A DNA stretch of 64,000 nucleotides, from assembly GCA_029565675.1 (NCBI GenBank), contig JAKQNP010000002.1:186001-250000 (forward strand), read 5' to 3'. Positions 9,709-19,053 of the stretch are shown here, one piece after another; positions within the stretch are counted from its first letter, which is position 1; every line of letters begins with the position of its first letter. The notes under the pieces are model-generated. The model made no database searches. It saw nothing but the letters and a program-made list of their open reading frames with translations, and was not told where the DNA came from. This stretch comes from a bacterium (lineage in GTDB: Bacteria > Zhuqueibacterota > Zhuqueibacteria > Residuimicrobiales > Oceaniaggregativiventaceae). A program made the position numbers and the translations under genes.

Positions 9709-10882
9709 CAGAGGCAAATATTTCGATCGCGCGGTCGATTTCCTGTCGAGTAACGACCAATGGCGGCAGAAATCGCAGGGTTTGTTCTCCGGCACGGCAG
9801 AGCAACAGCCCCCTGGATTGACAGGCTTTTAGCATGGTTTTGGTTTCGATTGCGACATCAACTCCGATCATCAGTCCACGGCCGCGAACTGCGGTTAGGG
9901 CGGAGTTGCGGGACTGCAACTCTTGCAGCTGCTGCAACAGATAATAGCCCATCTCCCGCACGTGTGCAATAAATGCAGGGCGGGAAATTTTATCGATCAC
10001 CACCTGAGCTACGCTGCAGGTGAGAGGCCCGCCGCCAAACGTTGTTCCGTGATTGCCTACTTGCATGACTTGCGCGACATCCTCATTCATGAGAATGGCA
10101 CCCAGCGGCAGTCCGCCGGCCAGAGGTTTTGCCAAAACAACGATATCTGGCCTGATGCCATAATATTCATGTGCCAGAAATGAACCGGTGCGGCTCAGGC
10201 CGCATTGGATTTCATCGAGAAGCAGAAGGCAGTGGTTCTGCTGGCACAACTCGTACACCGAACTCATGAATTCACGATCAGCAGAATAGATTCCCCCCTC
10301 GCCCTGAATGGGTTCGATCAATACTGCACAGGTTTGCGAGGTCATCTGCTCGCGCAGGGATGCAATGTCGTTAAAGCGGGCAAAGCGAAAACCCGGCAAC
10401 ATCGGACCAAAATCCTGCTGAAATTTTGGCTGGCCAGTCGCTGATAAGGATCCATAGGTTCGACCATGAAAAGAGTGGTCAAAAGCAACGATTTCCCAGG
10501 CTGATTCGCCCTTGTGGTGGTGGCCCCACTTGCGGGCGATTTTAATTGCGCCTTCAACTGCCTCGGTGCCGGTATTCGAAAAAAAGACCCGATCGGCAAA
10601 GGTCAATTCGACCAACCGTCGGGCCAGTAAAACTTGCGGCTCTGTGTAAAAGAGGTTGCTGCAGTGCCACAGTTTGGCCGCTTGTTGCGCCAGCGCTGCA
10701 ATCAGGTCGCTGTCGCCGTAGCCGAGGGCATTGACGGCAATGCCGGCGACAAAGTCCAAATACGCATTGCCCTCGCTGTCGTAGAGGTAACAACCCTGGC
10801 CGTGATCGATGACGAAATCTGGCCGGCTGTAGGTCTGCAACAGAACCGATTTTTCCAGATCGATGAGCTCTTTGGTGTTCAT
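9677..10882 (-). CDS. argD: Acetylornithine aminotransferase
   Basis: A PLP-dependent class III aminotransferase of 401 residues that interconverts N-acetylglutamate semialdehyde and N-acetylornithine using glutamate. Recognisable motifs are DHGQGCYLYDSEGNAYLDF at the N-terminus, FFSNTGTEAVEGAIKIARK, FDHSFHGRTYGSLSATG, the ALLLLDEIQ-type aspartate motif (LLLLDEIQCGLSRTG) and VVLAKPLAGGLPLGAIL with the Schiff-base lysine. It lies 82 bp after argB and before argA in the operon. Paralogues such as succinylornithine or GABA aminotransferase are the only realistic alternatives, and the arg context argues against them. Confidence 0.95.
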   Translation of the reverse strand: MNTKELIDLEKSVLLQTYSRPDFVIDHGQGCYLYDSEGNAYLDFVAGIAVNALGYGDSDLIAALAQQAAKLWHCSNLFYTEPQVLLARRLVELTFADRVFFSNTGTEAVEGAIKIARKWGHHHKGESAWEIVAFDHSFHGRTYGSLSATGQPKFQQDFGPMLPGFRFARFNDIASLREQMTSQTCAVLIEPIQGEGGIYSADREFMSSVYELCQQNHCLLLLDEIQCGLSRTGSFLAHEYYGIRPDIVVLAKPLAGGLPLGAILMNEDVAQVMQVGNHGTTFGGGPLTCSVAQVVIDKISRPAFIAHVREMGYYLLQQLQELQSRNSALTAVRGRGLMIGVDVAIETKTMLKACQSRGLLLCRAGEQTLRFLPPLVVTRQEIDRAIEIFASALSATSSGRA

Positions 10883-10964
10883 GGCTGTCTTTCTAACTGT
10901 ATCCGGGTTTTAGGTTGGTCATCCCTCGGCTTGGCCATTGGGATGGGATTTGTGGTCATGGCGA

Positions 10965-11747
10965 TCATTGTTTGTAAAGCAGGGTCCCATGAGTTGTTTT
11001 GTGATTGAGTGTGTTTACCAGGGTTTGGTCATCCTGCCAACAGGTGATATGTACGCGAGAAACGCCGCCGTCCAGGGCGCGGAATACCGATTCCATCTTG
11101 GCAATCATCCCATCGCGGATCTGGCCTGTGGCGATCAGGTTTTGTGCCTCGCCGATGGTCAAAGAAGATACAAGACGATCTCCGGCACGCACACCTGGAA
11201 CATCGGTAAAATAGATCAGATCTGAAGAGCCCATTCCCACGGCGAGCGCTGCGGCGGCGCTGTCAGCATTGACATTGTAACTGTTGCCATTTTCATCTGC
11301 TGAAATCGGCGAAACCACCGGTATCACACCCTCGTCCAGCAGAGTGACGAGCGGTTCGGGGAAAACACTTTCGATTTCGCCGACATAACCCAGGCTTTGG
11401 CCGTTGCGCAGCATGGGTCGCACTCTGAGCAAACCTTGTGTACGGCCGGAAAGACCACGACAGGCAAGCCCGTTTTGCTGAAGCTGGTCGACGATGCGCT
11501 GGTTGACCTCGGTCGACAGCACCCTTTCGACGATGGCCATATCCTCTTTGGATGTCACACGGTAGCCGTCGATGAACTGCGGTTGTCGGTGTGCATCGCG
11601 CAGTGCTTGAGAGATATCCGCTCCTCCGCCATGCACGATGATCAGGCTGTGGTTGGATAACTTTTTTATGCTTCTTGCCAGAGAAGCATAGCCATCTGAA
11701 CTCTCAAACGCACGTCCTCCGAGTTTGAGCAAGAGAGTCGATTTCAT
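10965..11747 (-). CDS. argB: Acetylglutamate kinase
   Basis: An amino-acid kinase family protein of 260 residues that phosphorylates N-acetylglutamate with ATP, the usual control point of arginine synthesis. It shows LLLKLGGRAF at the N-terminus, SLIIVHGGGADIS, the NVNADSAAAALA motif and LIYFTDVPGV. Its ATG overlaps the argC TGA as ATGA, indicating translational coupling. Allosteric behaviour cannot be judged from sequence alone; no long N-terminal helix of the hexameric arginine-inhibited type is obvious, which hints at an arginine-insensitive form. Confidence 0.95.
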   Translation of the reverse strand: MKSTLLLKLGGRAFESSDGYASLARSIKKLSNHSLIIVHGGGADISQALRDAHRQPQFIDGYRVTSKEDMAIVERVLSTEVNQRIVDQLQQNGLACRGLSGRTQGLLRVRPMLRNGQSLGYVGEIESVFPEPLVTLLDEGVIPVVSPISADENGNSYNVNADSAAAALAVGMGSSDLIYFTDVPGVRAGDRLVSSLTIGEAQNLIATGQIRDGMIAKMESVFRALDGGVSRVHITCWQDDQTLVNTLNHKTTHGTLLYKQ

Positions 11748-12772
11748 CCCAACAATCCCGTGGTTTCGTTAAATCCCAGCATGATGTTAAAATTTTGCAA
11801 AGCCTGTCCCGCCGCCCCTTTGCCCAAATTGTCGATTGCCGAAAACAATACAGCCATACCGGTTTCTTGATCTCGATAGGCAGAAAGCATGCACAGGTTG
11901 CTGTGCTGGACCGCCCTTGTGGCTGGCAATCCTTCATCCAGAACTCTAATAAACGGCTCATCGCGATAGACTTTGTGCAGATGAGCGACAAGATCCGAGG
12001 TGTCTGCATCCCGGTTGAGTTTAAAATAGACCGTTGCATAGAGCCCGCGCCCCATCGGCACCAGATGCGGTGTGAACAAAATTTGCACTCCCTGGCTGGC
12101 CTGCAACGCTGCCTGGGTTTCGATTTCACCGACGTGGCGGTGTTGGCGTCCCGGTTTATAGGCCGCAACGCTCTCGTGGGACTCAAAAAAGTGGGTGGTT
12201 CGGGTCGGCGATTTGCCGGCCCCTGAGATGCCTGACTTGGCGTCGGCAATGATCGGGTTGTTGCAGTCCACCCAGTCGGCCTGTAAAAAGGGGAGAAGTG
12301 CCAACAGGATGCTGGTCGGGTAACAGCCGGGATTGCCGATGATCGCGGCATTGCGGATTTGTTCCCGGTTCCATTCCGGCAGACCATAGACCGCATGCGG
12401 CAAGAGATCGGCGGCGTCATGCGGCTGTTGATACCATTGCTGATAATCGCTTTGCTTGGCGAAACGAAAGTCCGCCCCGAGATCGATCAGGCGTTCATGA
12501 CGGTTGTAACGGATCCTGGCAATTCGCGCGGATTCGCCTGCCGGCAGGCACAAAAAAACCAGATCCGCTTCCATTTCCTGTGCTTGGGCAGCAGTAACCA
12601 GCTCGATAGATGCCCATTTTTGCAGCCGCGGATAAACGGCGCCCAAGCGGATGCCGTTCTCGCGTTCCGATGTGGCAAAGACCACCTCGATCCCTTCATG
12701 TCGCTCCGCCAGCACCAAGAGCTCTTCGCCGGTATATCCAGTGGCTCCGTATATTCCGATTCGGCAAATCAC
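11744..12772 (-). CDS. argC: N-acetyl-gamma-glutamyl-phosphate reductase
   Basis: An NADPH-dependent reductase of 342 residues that makes N-acetylglutamate semialdehyde. The N-terminal Rossmann motif reads RIGIYGATGYTGEELL and the active-site segment reads IGNPGCYPTSILLALLPF, with the catalytic cysteine. Its stop overlaps the argB start (ATGA), and it begins 8 bp after proC, so all three are tightly coupled. Length and motifs match the canonical type 1 enzyme. Confidence 0.95.
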   Translation of the reverse strand: MICRIGIYGATGYTGEELLVLAERHEGIEVVFATSERENGIRLGAVYPRLQKWASIELVTAAQAQEMEADLVFLCLPAGESARIARIRYNRHERLIDLGADFRFAKQSDYQQWYQQPHDAADLLPHAVYGLPEWNREQIRNAAIIGNPGCYPTSILLALLPFLQADWVDCNNPIIADAKSGISGAGKSPTRTTHFFESHESVAAYKPGRQHRHVGEIETQAALQASQGVQILFTPHLVPMGRGLYATVYFKLNRDADTSDLVAHLHKVYRDEPFIRVLDEGLPATRAVQHSNLCMLSAYRDQETGMAVLFSAIDNLGKGAAGQALQNFNIMLGFNETTGLLG

Positions 12773-12780
12773 AGCTTCTC

Positions 12781-13620
12781 CTATTCCAGGCCATTCTCTT
12801 GTTTTAGCAGTTCGCTGAGTTCTTTTGACCGGCGTGTTGCAGTCTCCACAGCGCGGATCAACATGGGTCGCAAGCCGCTGGCTTCCAACTCCTTGATCGC
12901 GGCTATGGCGGTTCCTCCAGGGGTGGTGACTTGATCGCGCAAAACTGCCGGATGGATGCGGGTTTCCTGAACCAGGCGTGCGGATCCGAGAACCGTCTGG
13001 GAAGCCAGGCGAGTCGCTACATCGCGCGGCAAGCCCATCAAAACACCACCGTCGCTCAGTGCCTCGATGATCATATAGATATACGAAGGTCCGCTGCCGC
13101 TAAGTCCGGTGACCACATCCATTTGCGTTTCCGCCACCACTTCAACTTGTCCAATCGATTGAAAGATCCGCGTGGCGATCAAACGGTGTTCCTCCTGGGC
13201 GAATTTTCCCATACAGATTGCAGTTGCTGCCGTCTGAACCACGGCTGGAATGTTGGGCATGGCGCGGACAACGGGATTTTTACCGGTCAGGGCATAGGTG
13301 ATCGTATCGGTGGTAATTCCGGCTAAAATGGAAATCACCAGCTGCTCTCCTCGAATGATCCCTTTGAGTTGTGCCAGCACCTCGCTGATGGTCTGCGGTT
13401 TGACACACAACAGGATCACGTCGGCATCCTGGGCAGCCTGGCGGTTGTCCAGGGAGGTGCGGATTTTCCATTTGTTTTGCAAGTCTTGCAGCCGTTCGGG
13501 TCTGATGTCGGTGGCGATGATGTTGGCAGGATCGGTCAATTTAGCCGTCAACAATCCGCCGAGCAGTGCTTCTCCCATGTTGCCGGCGCCTATAAACGCA
13601 ATTTTTTTATTGAAAAGCAC
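12781..13620 (-). CDS. proC: Pyrroline-5-carboxylate reductase
   Basis: A 279-residue reductase that converts pyrroline-5-carboxylate to proline with NAD(P)H. The N-terminal nucleotide-binding motif is IAFIGAGNMGEALLGGLL, the middle carries VVRAMPNIPA and a VTGLSGSGPSY segment, and the C-terminal dimer domain includes DQVTTPGGTAIAAIKELE. It sits between argJ and argC. This places proline synthesis inside the arginine block and suggests joint control of glutamate-family amino acids. Confidence 0.95.
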   Translation of the reverse strand: MLFNKKIAFIGAGNMGEALLGGLLTAKLTDPANIIATDIRPERLQDLQNKWKIRTSLDNRQAAQDADVILLCVKPQTISEVLAQLKGIIRGEQLVISILAGITTDTITYALTGKNPVVRAMPNIPAVVQTAATAICMGKFAQEEHRLIATRIFQSIGQVEVVAETQMDVVTGLSGSGPSYIYMIIEALSDGGVLMGLPRDVATRLASQTVLGSARLVQETRIHPAVLRDQVTTPGGTAIAAIKELEASGLRPMLIRAVETATRRSKELSELLKQENGLE

Positions 13621-13637
13621 AGTACCACTCCAATCGT

Positions 13638-14906
13638 TTACGTATGATATTCCGCGTTGATTCGCACATAATCATAGGACAGGTCGCAGGTGTAGACGCG
13701 AGCCCTGTATTGGCCAATACCAAGGCGCGCCTCGATTTCTACCTCAGCCTCCTGCAACGCTTTTTGCATGGCAATGCGGTCATAATCGATGGCCTGGCCT
13801 TTTTCGGCTACCACGATGCCGGCGAAACGGATTTGAATTTTTTCTGGTTGTAACTGTGCGCCGCTGGCGCCCAGAGCCGAGATGACCCGACCCCAGTTGG
13901 GATCACGGCCAAAGAGAGCGGTTTTGACCAAGAGAGAATTGGCAACTGACCGGGCTGCCCGGTCTGCTTCTTCGGCAGTGGCGGCTTCCTGCACGGTTAC
14001 GGTGATCAGTTTGCTGGCGCCTTCGCCGTCGCGTGCCAATTCTTGTGCCAGCGCAACGGCCACTTGATCCAAAGCGCGCTGAAAAACGCGAAAATTTTCG
14101 TCCTTTTGGCGTATTGCTGGATTGCCGCACTGGTGATTGGCAAGGATAAAGACACAATCGTTCGTGCTTTGCTCGCCATCGACGGTTAAAACATTGAAAC
14201 TTTTGTTGACGCTGTTCTGCAGAGCTTCCCGCAACAGCGTCGGTTCAATGGCACAGTCGGTTGTAAAGACCGCGATCATGGTCGCCAAACGGGGTTGAAT
14301 CATACCGCTGCCTTTGGCCATGGCGCCGATGCGGCAAGACTTGCCATCGATCCGGCATTCGATCGCCATCTGTTTCGGTCTCGTATCTGTGGTCATGATG
14401 GCACGGGCTGCGTCGGGTCCGCCGTTTGGTTGCAAATCGGCAACAGCCCGCTGAATTCCTGCAAGGATCTTTTCCATGGGCAGAAAGTGACCGATGACCC
14501 CGGTGGAGGCGATGAGGGTGTGGTTGATGGGGATATGCAATGCCGCGCTGACAGCTTTCGCCGTCATTTCGGCGTCTTGCCAGCCCCTTGCCCCGGTGCA
14601 GGCGTTCGCATTGCCGCTGTTGATGAGAATCGCTCGCGCCTGCTGGCAAGCGATATGGTTTTCACTCACCGCGATGGGCGCTGCCCGCAGCTTGTTGCAG
14701 GTGAACAGGGCTGCAGCAACAGCGGCGGTCTCGCTGAAGACCAGCGCCATATCCATGCCCTCAGCTTTAAGGCCGCAAGCAACACCGCTGGCTGAAAATC
14801 CGCGCGGTGAGGTGATGCACCCGTTTTCAAGCGCAATGAGCGAAACATCGTCCTCCTGTAGCGCTCCGGTTTCTTCAGTCTGCTGATGGGGTATTGCTGG
14901 AGTCAT
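13638..14906 (-). CDS. argJ: Glutamate N-acetyltransferase / ornithine acetyltransferase
   Basis: A 422-residue ArgJ-family enzyme that transfers the acetyl group from N-acetylornithine to glutamate and may also use acetyl-CoA. ArgJ self-cleaves at a conserved threonine; here the motif is [19 protein letters not shown] with that Thr in place. Other signatures are [36 protein letters not shown] and [13 protein letters not shown]. The start ATG overlaps the leuB stop (ATGA). The N-terminus is about 30 residues longer than usual before the [10 protein letters not shown] start of homology, so a downstream start is possible. Whether it is mono- or bifunctional is not decidable by eye. Confidence 0.93.
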   Translation of the reverse strand: MTPAIPHQQTEETGALQEDDVSLIALENGCITSPRGFSASGVACGLKAEGMDMALVFSETAAVAAALFTCNKLRAAPIAVSENHIACQQARAILINSGNANACTGARGWQDAEMTAKAVSAALHIPINHTLIASTGVIGHFLPMEKILAGIQRAVADLQPNGGPDAARAIMTTDTRPKQMAIECRIDGKSCRIGAMAKGSGMIQPRLATMIAVFTTDCAIEPTLLREALQNSVNKSFNVLTVDGEQSTNDCVFILANHQCGNPAIRQKDENFRVFQRALDQVAVALAQELARDGEGASKLITVTVQEAATAEEADRAARSVANSLLVKTALFGRDPNWGRVISALGASGAQLQPEKIQIRFAGIVVAEKGQAIDYDRIAMQKALQEAEVEIEARLGIGQYRARVYTCDLSYDYVRINAEYHT

Positions 14907-15976
14907 ATTTGTTCTCCTTTGATGGTCATGCAGATCAGTTCGCCCATTTCACGGGTGGTGACCGTCGTGGTTCCTGGTGTCGCGATATCCTTGGTACGGT
15001 AGCCTGTTGCCAATACCTTGGCAATTGCCCGATCGATTCGTTCAGCCTCCTGACTGCGGCCCAAACTGTGCTGCAACAGCATTGCACAGGAGGAGATGGT
15101 GGCGATCGGATTGGCACAATTTTTCCCGGCAATATCGGGTGCGGATCCATGTACCGGTTCATATACTGCTGTGAGGTTGCCAATGCTTGCTGACGGCAAC
15201 ATGCCGAGCGAACCGGTCAGCATTGCCGCCTCATCACTGAGGATATCGCCAAAAAGATTGCCGGTGAGAATGACATCGAACTGGCGAGGATCGCGGATCA
15301 GCTGCATCGCCGCATTATCGATATAGAGATGGTTGATCTGGACGTCCGGGTAATCCGCGGCGACCTCTTGCACCACTGACCGCCAGAGCTGTGAAACCTC
15401 CAGCACGTTGGCCTTGTCTACAGAAGTGATTTTGCGGCGCCGCTTTCGGGCCGTTTCGAAAGCGAATCGCGCGACACGCTCGATTTCATGGCGGGTGTAA
15501 ACCATGGTGTTGAAGGCGAGGTTCCCGGTTAAACTCCTGGGTTCACCGAAATAGAGCCCCCCGGTCAACTCGCGGACGATCAGCAAGTCGGTGCCATCGA
15601 CCACCTCGCTTCGCAGAGCGGAAGCGGCCAGGAGGCTGGGATAGATCCGGGCAGGTCGCAGGTTGGCATACAGCTGCAGACTCTGACGCAGTCCTAGAAG
15701 ACCGCGTTCGGGGCGTTTTTCAGCCGGTTGTGTGTCCCAACGCGGGTCTCCGATCGCACCCAGCAGAACGGCATCGCTGCTGCGGCACAACTCCAGCGTG
15801 GACGACGGCAGAGGATCTCCTTGTTCCTGTAACGCTGCACCGCCGATCAACCCCTCAACGAAGTCAAAAGCAAAATCGGATCGTTCCGCTGTCGCTTCTA
15901 ATGCGCGTTTGCCTTCAGCCACGACTTCCGGCCCGATCCCATCTCCAGGCAGCAGGGCAATTTTATAGGTTGTCAT
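14903..15976 (-). CDS. leuB: 3-isopropylmalate dehydrogenase
   Basis: A 357-residue NAD-dependent decarboxylating dehydrogenase of leucine synthesis. It begins [21 protein letters not shown] and carries the [13 protein letters not shown] and [15 protein letters not shown] motifs, a [14 protein letters not shown] metal/substrate loop and [13 protein letters not shown] for NAD binding. It overlaps the leuA end by 14 bp and the argJ start by 4 bp. LeuC and LeuD, which provide its substrate from the LeuA product, are not in this operon or window. Confidence 0.95.
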   Translation of the reverse strand: MTTYKIALLPGDGIGPEVVAEGKRALEATAERSDFAFDFVEGLIGGAALQEQGDPLPSSTLELCRSSDAVLLGAIGDPRWDTQPAEKRPERGLLGLRQSLQLYANLRPARIYPSLLAASALRSEVVDGTDLLIVRELTGGLYFGEPRSLTGNLAFNTMVYTRHEIERVARFAFETARKRRRKITSVDKANVLEVSQLWRSVVQEVAADYPDVQINHLYIDNAAMQLIRDPRQFDVILTGNLFGDILSDEAAMLTGSLGMLPSASIGNLTAVYEPVHGSAPDIAGKNCANPIATISSCAMLLQHSLGRSQEAERIDRAIAKVLATGYRTKDIATPGTTTVTTREMGELICMTIKGEQI

Positions 15977-17507
15977 GCTTGGTTTCCGTTGGCTGATGTT
16001 TTGTTTCGTGGCTTAAAATGCGGTTCAGGGCGTTGATGTAAGCCTTGATGCTGGCTTCGACCACATCGGTACTCGCGGCACGTCCGATGGTGTTGCGGCC
16101 ATTTTGCTTTACCCGGACGATCACTTCGCCCATGGCATTTTTGCCTTCGGTTACCGCCTGTAACGAATAGCTCACCAGTTGGACGGGCATTTGCACGATG
16201 CGGTCGATGGCTTTGTAGGCGGCATCTACCGGTCCATCGCCGGCAGATGCTTCCTGTATCACTTTTTCCTCATGGCGCAACCGTACAGTTGCTGAAGGAA
16301 TGGTCTGACTGCCGCTGAGGATGTGAAAATAGTCGAGCTGGTAGATCTCTTGCTGCAGGGCATCCCCGATGACCAGCGCGATCAGATCTTCATCAAAGAC
16401 TTCCTTTTTCTTGTCCGCCAACTCGAGAAAACGGTCATACAGGTGATCGATTTCTGTCTTGTTCAAAGCATAACCCAATTCCTGCAGCCGTTGTTTCAAA
16501 CCGTGCCGACCGGAGTGGCGCCCTAGAACGATGCGACTTGATTCCAAACCCACGTCCTGGGGTTTCATGATCTCGTAAGTCGAAGCATCTTTGATCACTG
16601 CATCCTGGTGTATGCCCGACTCGTGTGCGAATGCATTGCTGCCGACGATGGCTTTATTGGGCTGAACGAGGATACCGGTCAAACTGCTGACGAGACGGCT
16701 GGTGCGAATGATTTCCTCGGTGCGGATTTTGGTGGTTTTTTGGTAAAAATCGCTGCGCGTTTTCAGTGCCATAACCACTTCTTCTAAAGAGGCGTTGCCG
16801 GCACGTTCACCGATGCCGTTGATCGTCACTTCCGCCTGCTGGGCGCCGTTGGCGATGGCCGATAGAGTGTTGGCAACCGCCAGACCGAGATCGTTGTGAC
16901 AATGCACACTGAGGATGATTCTGTCGATATGGGCAACCCGCTTGCGGATCTCTGCGATCAAGCGGCCAAATTCGTCCGGATTGGAATAACCGACAGTGTC
17001 TGGAATGTTGATGACCGTGGCACCGGCAGCGATGGCTGCAGCGATGATGCGAAAGAGGAATTCTTTGCCGGTACGAGCCGAGTCTTCTGGCGAAAATTCG
17101 ATGTCGCTGAAATAGTTTTTCGCCCGCTTTACCCCCTTCACAGCCAGTTCCAGTATTTCGTCTTCGCTTTTTTTAAATTTCTTTTCCAGATGGATTTTTG
17201 AGGTCGCGGCAAATACATGAATGCGCGGTTTCTTTGCTTTTTCCAGCGCTTGTGCTGCACGGTCGATATCGAGATCCACACACCGGGCGAGAGCGGCAAC
17301 GATCGGACCTTTGACCTCTTCGGCAATCAATCGCGTCGCCTCGAATTGCACCTGCGAAGAAACCGGGAACCCTGCTTCGATCACATCGACATTGAGCCGT
17401 GCCAGCTGCTGAGCGATCGTCAATTTGTCGTGAAGGTTCAAACTGGCGCCCGGAGATTGTTCGCCGTCCCGCAAAGTCGTATCGAAAATGTAAATGCGAT
17501 TTTTCAT
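15963..17507 (-). CDS. leuA: 2-isopropylmalate synthase
   Basis: A 514-residue enzyme that condenses acetyl-CoA with 2-ketoisovalerate, the committed step to leucine. The catalytic TIM barrel shows [15 protein letters not shown] and [18 protein letters not shown], and [18 protein letters not shown] is present. The C-terminal part matches the LeuA regulatory domain, where leucine feedback would act. The ATG at 17507 is chosen because an AGGGGGATC ribosome site lies just before it; an upstream in-frame ATG at 17534 would overlap ilvC. Homocitrate or citramalate synthase is less likely given leuB next door. Confidence 0.93.
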   Translation of the reverse strand: MKNRIYIFDTTLRDGEQSPGASLNLHDKLTIAQQLARLNVDVIEAGFPVSSQVQFEATRLIAEEVKGPIVAALARCVDLDIDRAAQALEKAKKPRIHVFAATSKIHLEKKFKKSEDEILELAVKGVKRAKNYFSDIEFSPEDSARTGKEFLFRIIAAAIAAGATVINIPDTVGYSNPDEFGRLIAEIRKRVAHIDRIILSVHCHNDLGLAVANTLSAIANGAQQAEVTINGIGERAGNASLEEVVMALKTRSDFYQKTTKIRTEEIIRTSRLVSSLTGILVQPNKAIVGSNAFAHESGIHQDAVIKDASTYEIMKPQDVGLESSRIVLGRHSGRHGLKQRLQELGYALNKTEIDHLYDRFLELADKKKEVFDEDLIALVIGDALQQEIYQLDYFHILSGSQTIPSATVRLRHEEKVIQEASAGDGPVDAAYKAIDRIVQMPVQLVSYSLQAVTEGKNAMGEVIVRVKQNGRNTIGRAASTDVVEASIKAYINALNRILSHETKHQPTETKHDNL

Positions 17508-17520
17508 GTGATCCCCCTGC

Positions 17521-18513
17521 CTATGGTTTGGCAATCCAGCTCATCATCGTGCGCAAATCTTTGCCGACCTGCTCGATTCGCGATTCCTGCATCATGCGGC
17601 GCAAGGCCTTGAACCTGGGCGCTTTCGCCTGGTTTTCGAGGATCCATTCGGTGGCAAACTCACCCGATCGGATTTCTTGCAGAATCTTTTTCATCGCTTG
17701 TTTGCTTTCCTCCCCGACAACGCGCGGACCCCGCGTCAGGCCTCCAAATTCAGCCGTGTCGCTGACCGAGTAGAACATGCGCGACATTCCACCTTCGTAG
17801 ATCAGATCGACGATCAATTTCATCTCATGCAGACATTCAAAGTAGGCGATTTCCGGTTTGTAGCCCGCCTCCACCAGAGTCTCAAAGCCCGATTGTATCA
17901 GTTCCATGATGCCGCCGCATAAAACGGCCTGTTCGCCGAATAGATCGGTTTCAGTTTCCTCCCGAAACGTCGTTTCGATTACCCCGGCCCGGGTCCCGCC
18001 GATGCCCTTGCTGTAGGCCAGGGCGATTTTGTGCGCTTTTCCGCTTGCATCTCGAGAGATGGCGATGAGGTTGGGGACCCCGCGTTGCTCTTTGAATTGG
18101 CGTCTGACCAGATGGCCCGGACCTTTGGGCGCGATCATGATCACGTCCACATCGGCGGGCGGATGGATCTGACCATAGTGGATATTGAAGCCATGCGCAA
18201 AAGCCAGCACTTTGCCGGCTTTCAGCGACGGCAGCACTTCATCCCGATAAACTTGCGGTTGCACCATATCCGGTACGAGCATCATGATCAAATCAGCATT
18301 GGCAGCCGCTTCGGCACAGGTCTGTACCGTCAGTCCATCTGCTTGCGCGGACTGCCAGGAAGGGCTGCCGGCATAAAGGCCGACCACAACCTTTAATCCT
18401 GAATCGTGTAGATTGAGCGCATGGGCATGCCCCTGACTGCCATAGCCAAGAACAGCAATTGTCTTGTCAGCCAGGACGCTGAGATCGGCATCACTATCGT
18501 AATAAACCTTCAT
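17521..18513 (-). CDS. ilvC: Ketol-acid reductoisomerase (class I)
   Basis: A 330-residue short (class I) KARI that isomerises and reduces acetolactate or acetohydroxybutyrate. Motifs are the N-terminal [15 protein letters not shown] nucleotide loop, [13 protein letters not shown], and the C-terminal knotted domain with [33 protein letters not shown] and a [17 protein letters not shown] helix. The ATG at 18513 has a clear AAAGGAG site about 8 bp upstream, so the slightly longer reading from 18534 is not used. It lies 51 bp after ilvN. Confidence 0.96.
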   Translation of the reverse strand: MKVYYDSDADLSVLADKTIAVLGYGSQGHAHALNLHDSGLKVVVGLYAGSPSWQSAQADGLTVQTCAEAAANADLIMMLVPDMVQPQVYRDEVLPSLKAGKVLAFAHGFNIHYGQIHPPADVDVIMIAPKGPGHLVRRQFKEQRGVPNLIAISRDASGKAHKIALAYSKGIGGTRAGVIETTFREETETDLFGEQAVLCGGIMELIQSGFETLVEAGYKPEIAYFECLHEMKLIVDLIYEGGMSRMFYSVSDTAEFGGLTRGPRVVGEESKQAMKKILQEIRSGEFATEWILENQAKAPRFKALRRMMQESRIEQVGKDLRTMMSWIAKP

Positions 18514-18564
18514 GTGGATTCTCCTTTGTTTCATCGGTTGTGAACAGGTTGCGGAATCGGATGC

Positions 18565-19053
18565 TTACATTTTGCCGTTCGAGTCCCGCACCATGGCTAT
18601 CGAACCGGTTCGAGCGATCTCCTGGATGCCGAATGGCTGCAGGGTTTCCAGAAAGGCCTCAATCTTGGGCTCATTGCCAGTCAATTCCAATGTCATTGAA
18701 CGGTTGCTGATGTCGACAACTTTGGCGCGAAAAATCTGCACCAGCTGTGAAATGTCACCTCGTTTCGCAGGAGGACAATAGACCTTGACCAGAACCAATT
18801 CCCGGCCGACAAAGTCGGTGGATGTCACATCGGTGACACGATAGACATCGATCAGCTTGTTCAGCTGTTTGATGACCTGCTCGATTATCCAATCGTCTCC
18901 GCGCACCACCAGGGTCATGTGCGAGGCGGCTTCGGAGTCCATCTTGCCAACACTCAGACTTTCGATGTTAAAGCCGCGGGCGCTGAAAAGACCGGCGATT
19001 CGCGCCAGAACACCGGATTGATTTTCCACCTGCAGATTGATAATGTGTCGCAT
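18565..19053 (-). CDS. ilvN: Acetolactate synthase small (regulatory) subunit
   Basis: A 162-residue regulatory subunit with an N-terminal ACT domain (NLQVENQSGVLARIAGLFSARGFNIESL), which in this family binds valine or another branched amino acid and activates and feedback-controls the catalytic subunit. The C-terminal half matches the second ALS small-subunit domain. Its ATG shares one base with the ilvB TGA (TGATG), a stop-start arrangement expected to give coupled, stoichiometric translation. Confidence 0.95.
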   Translation of the reverse strand: MRHIINLQVENQSGVLARIAGLFSARGFNIESLSVGKMDSEAASHMTLVVRGDDWIIEQVIKQLNKLIDVYRVTDVTSTDFVGRELVLVKVYCPPAKRGDISQLVQIFRAKVVDISNRSMTLELTGNEPKIEAFLETLQPFGIQEIARTGSIAMVRDSNGKM

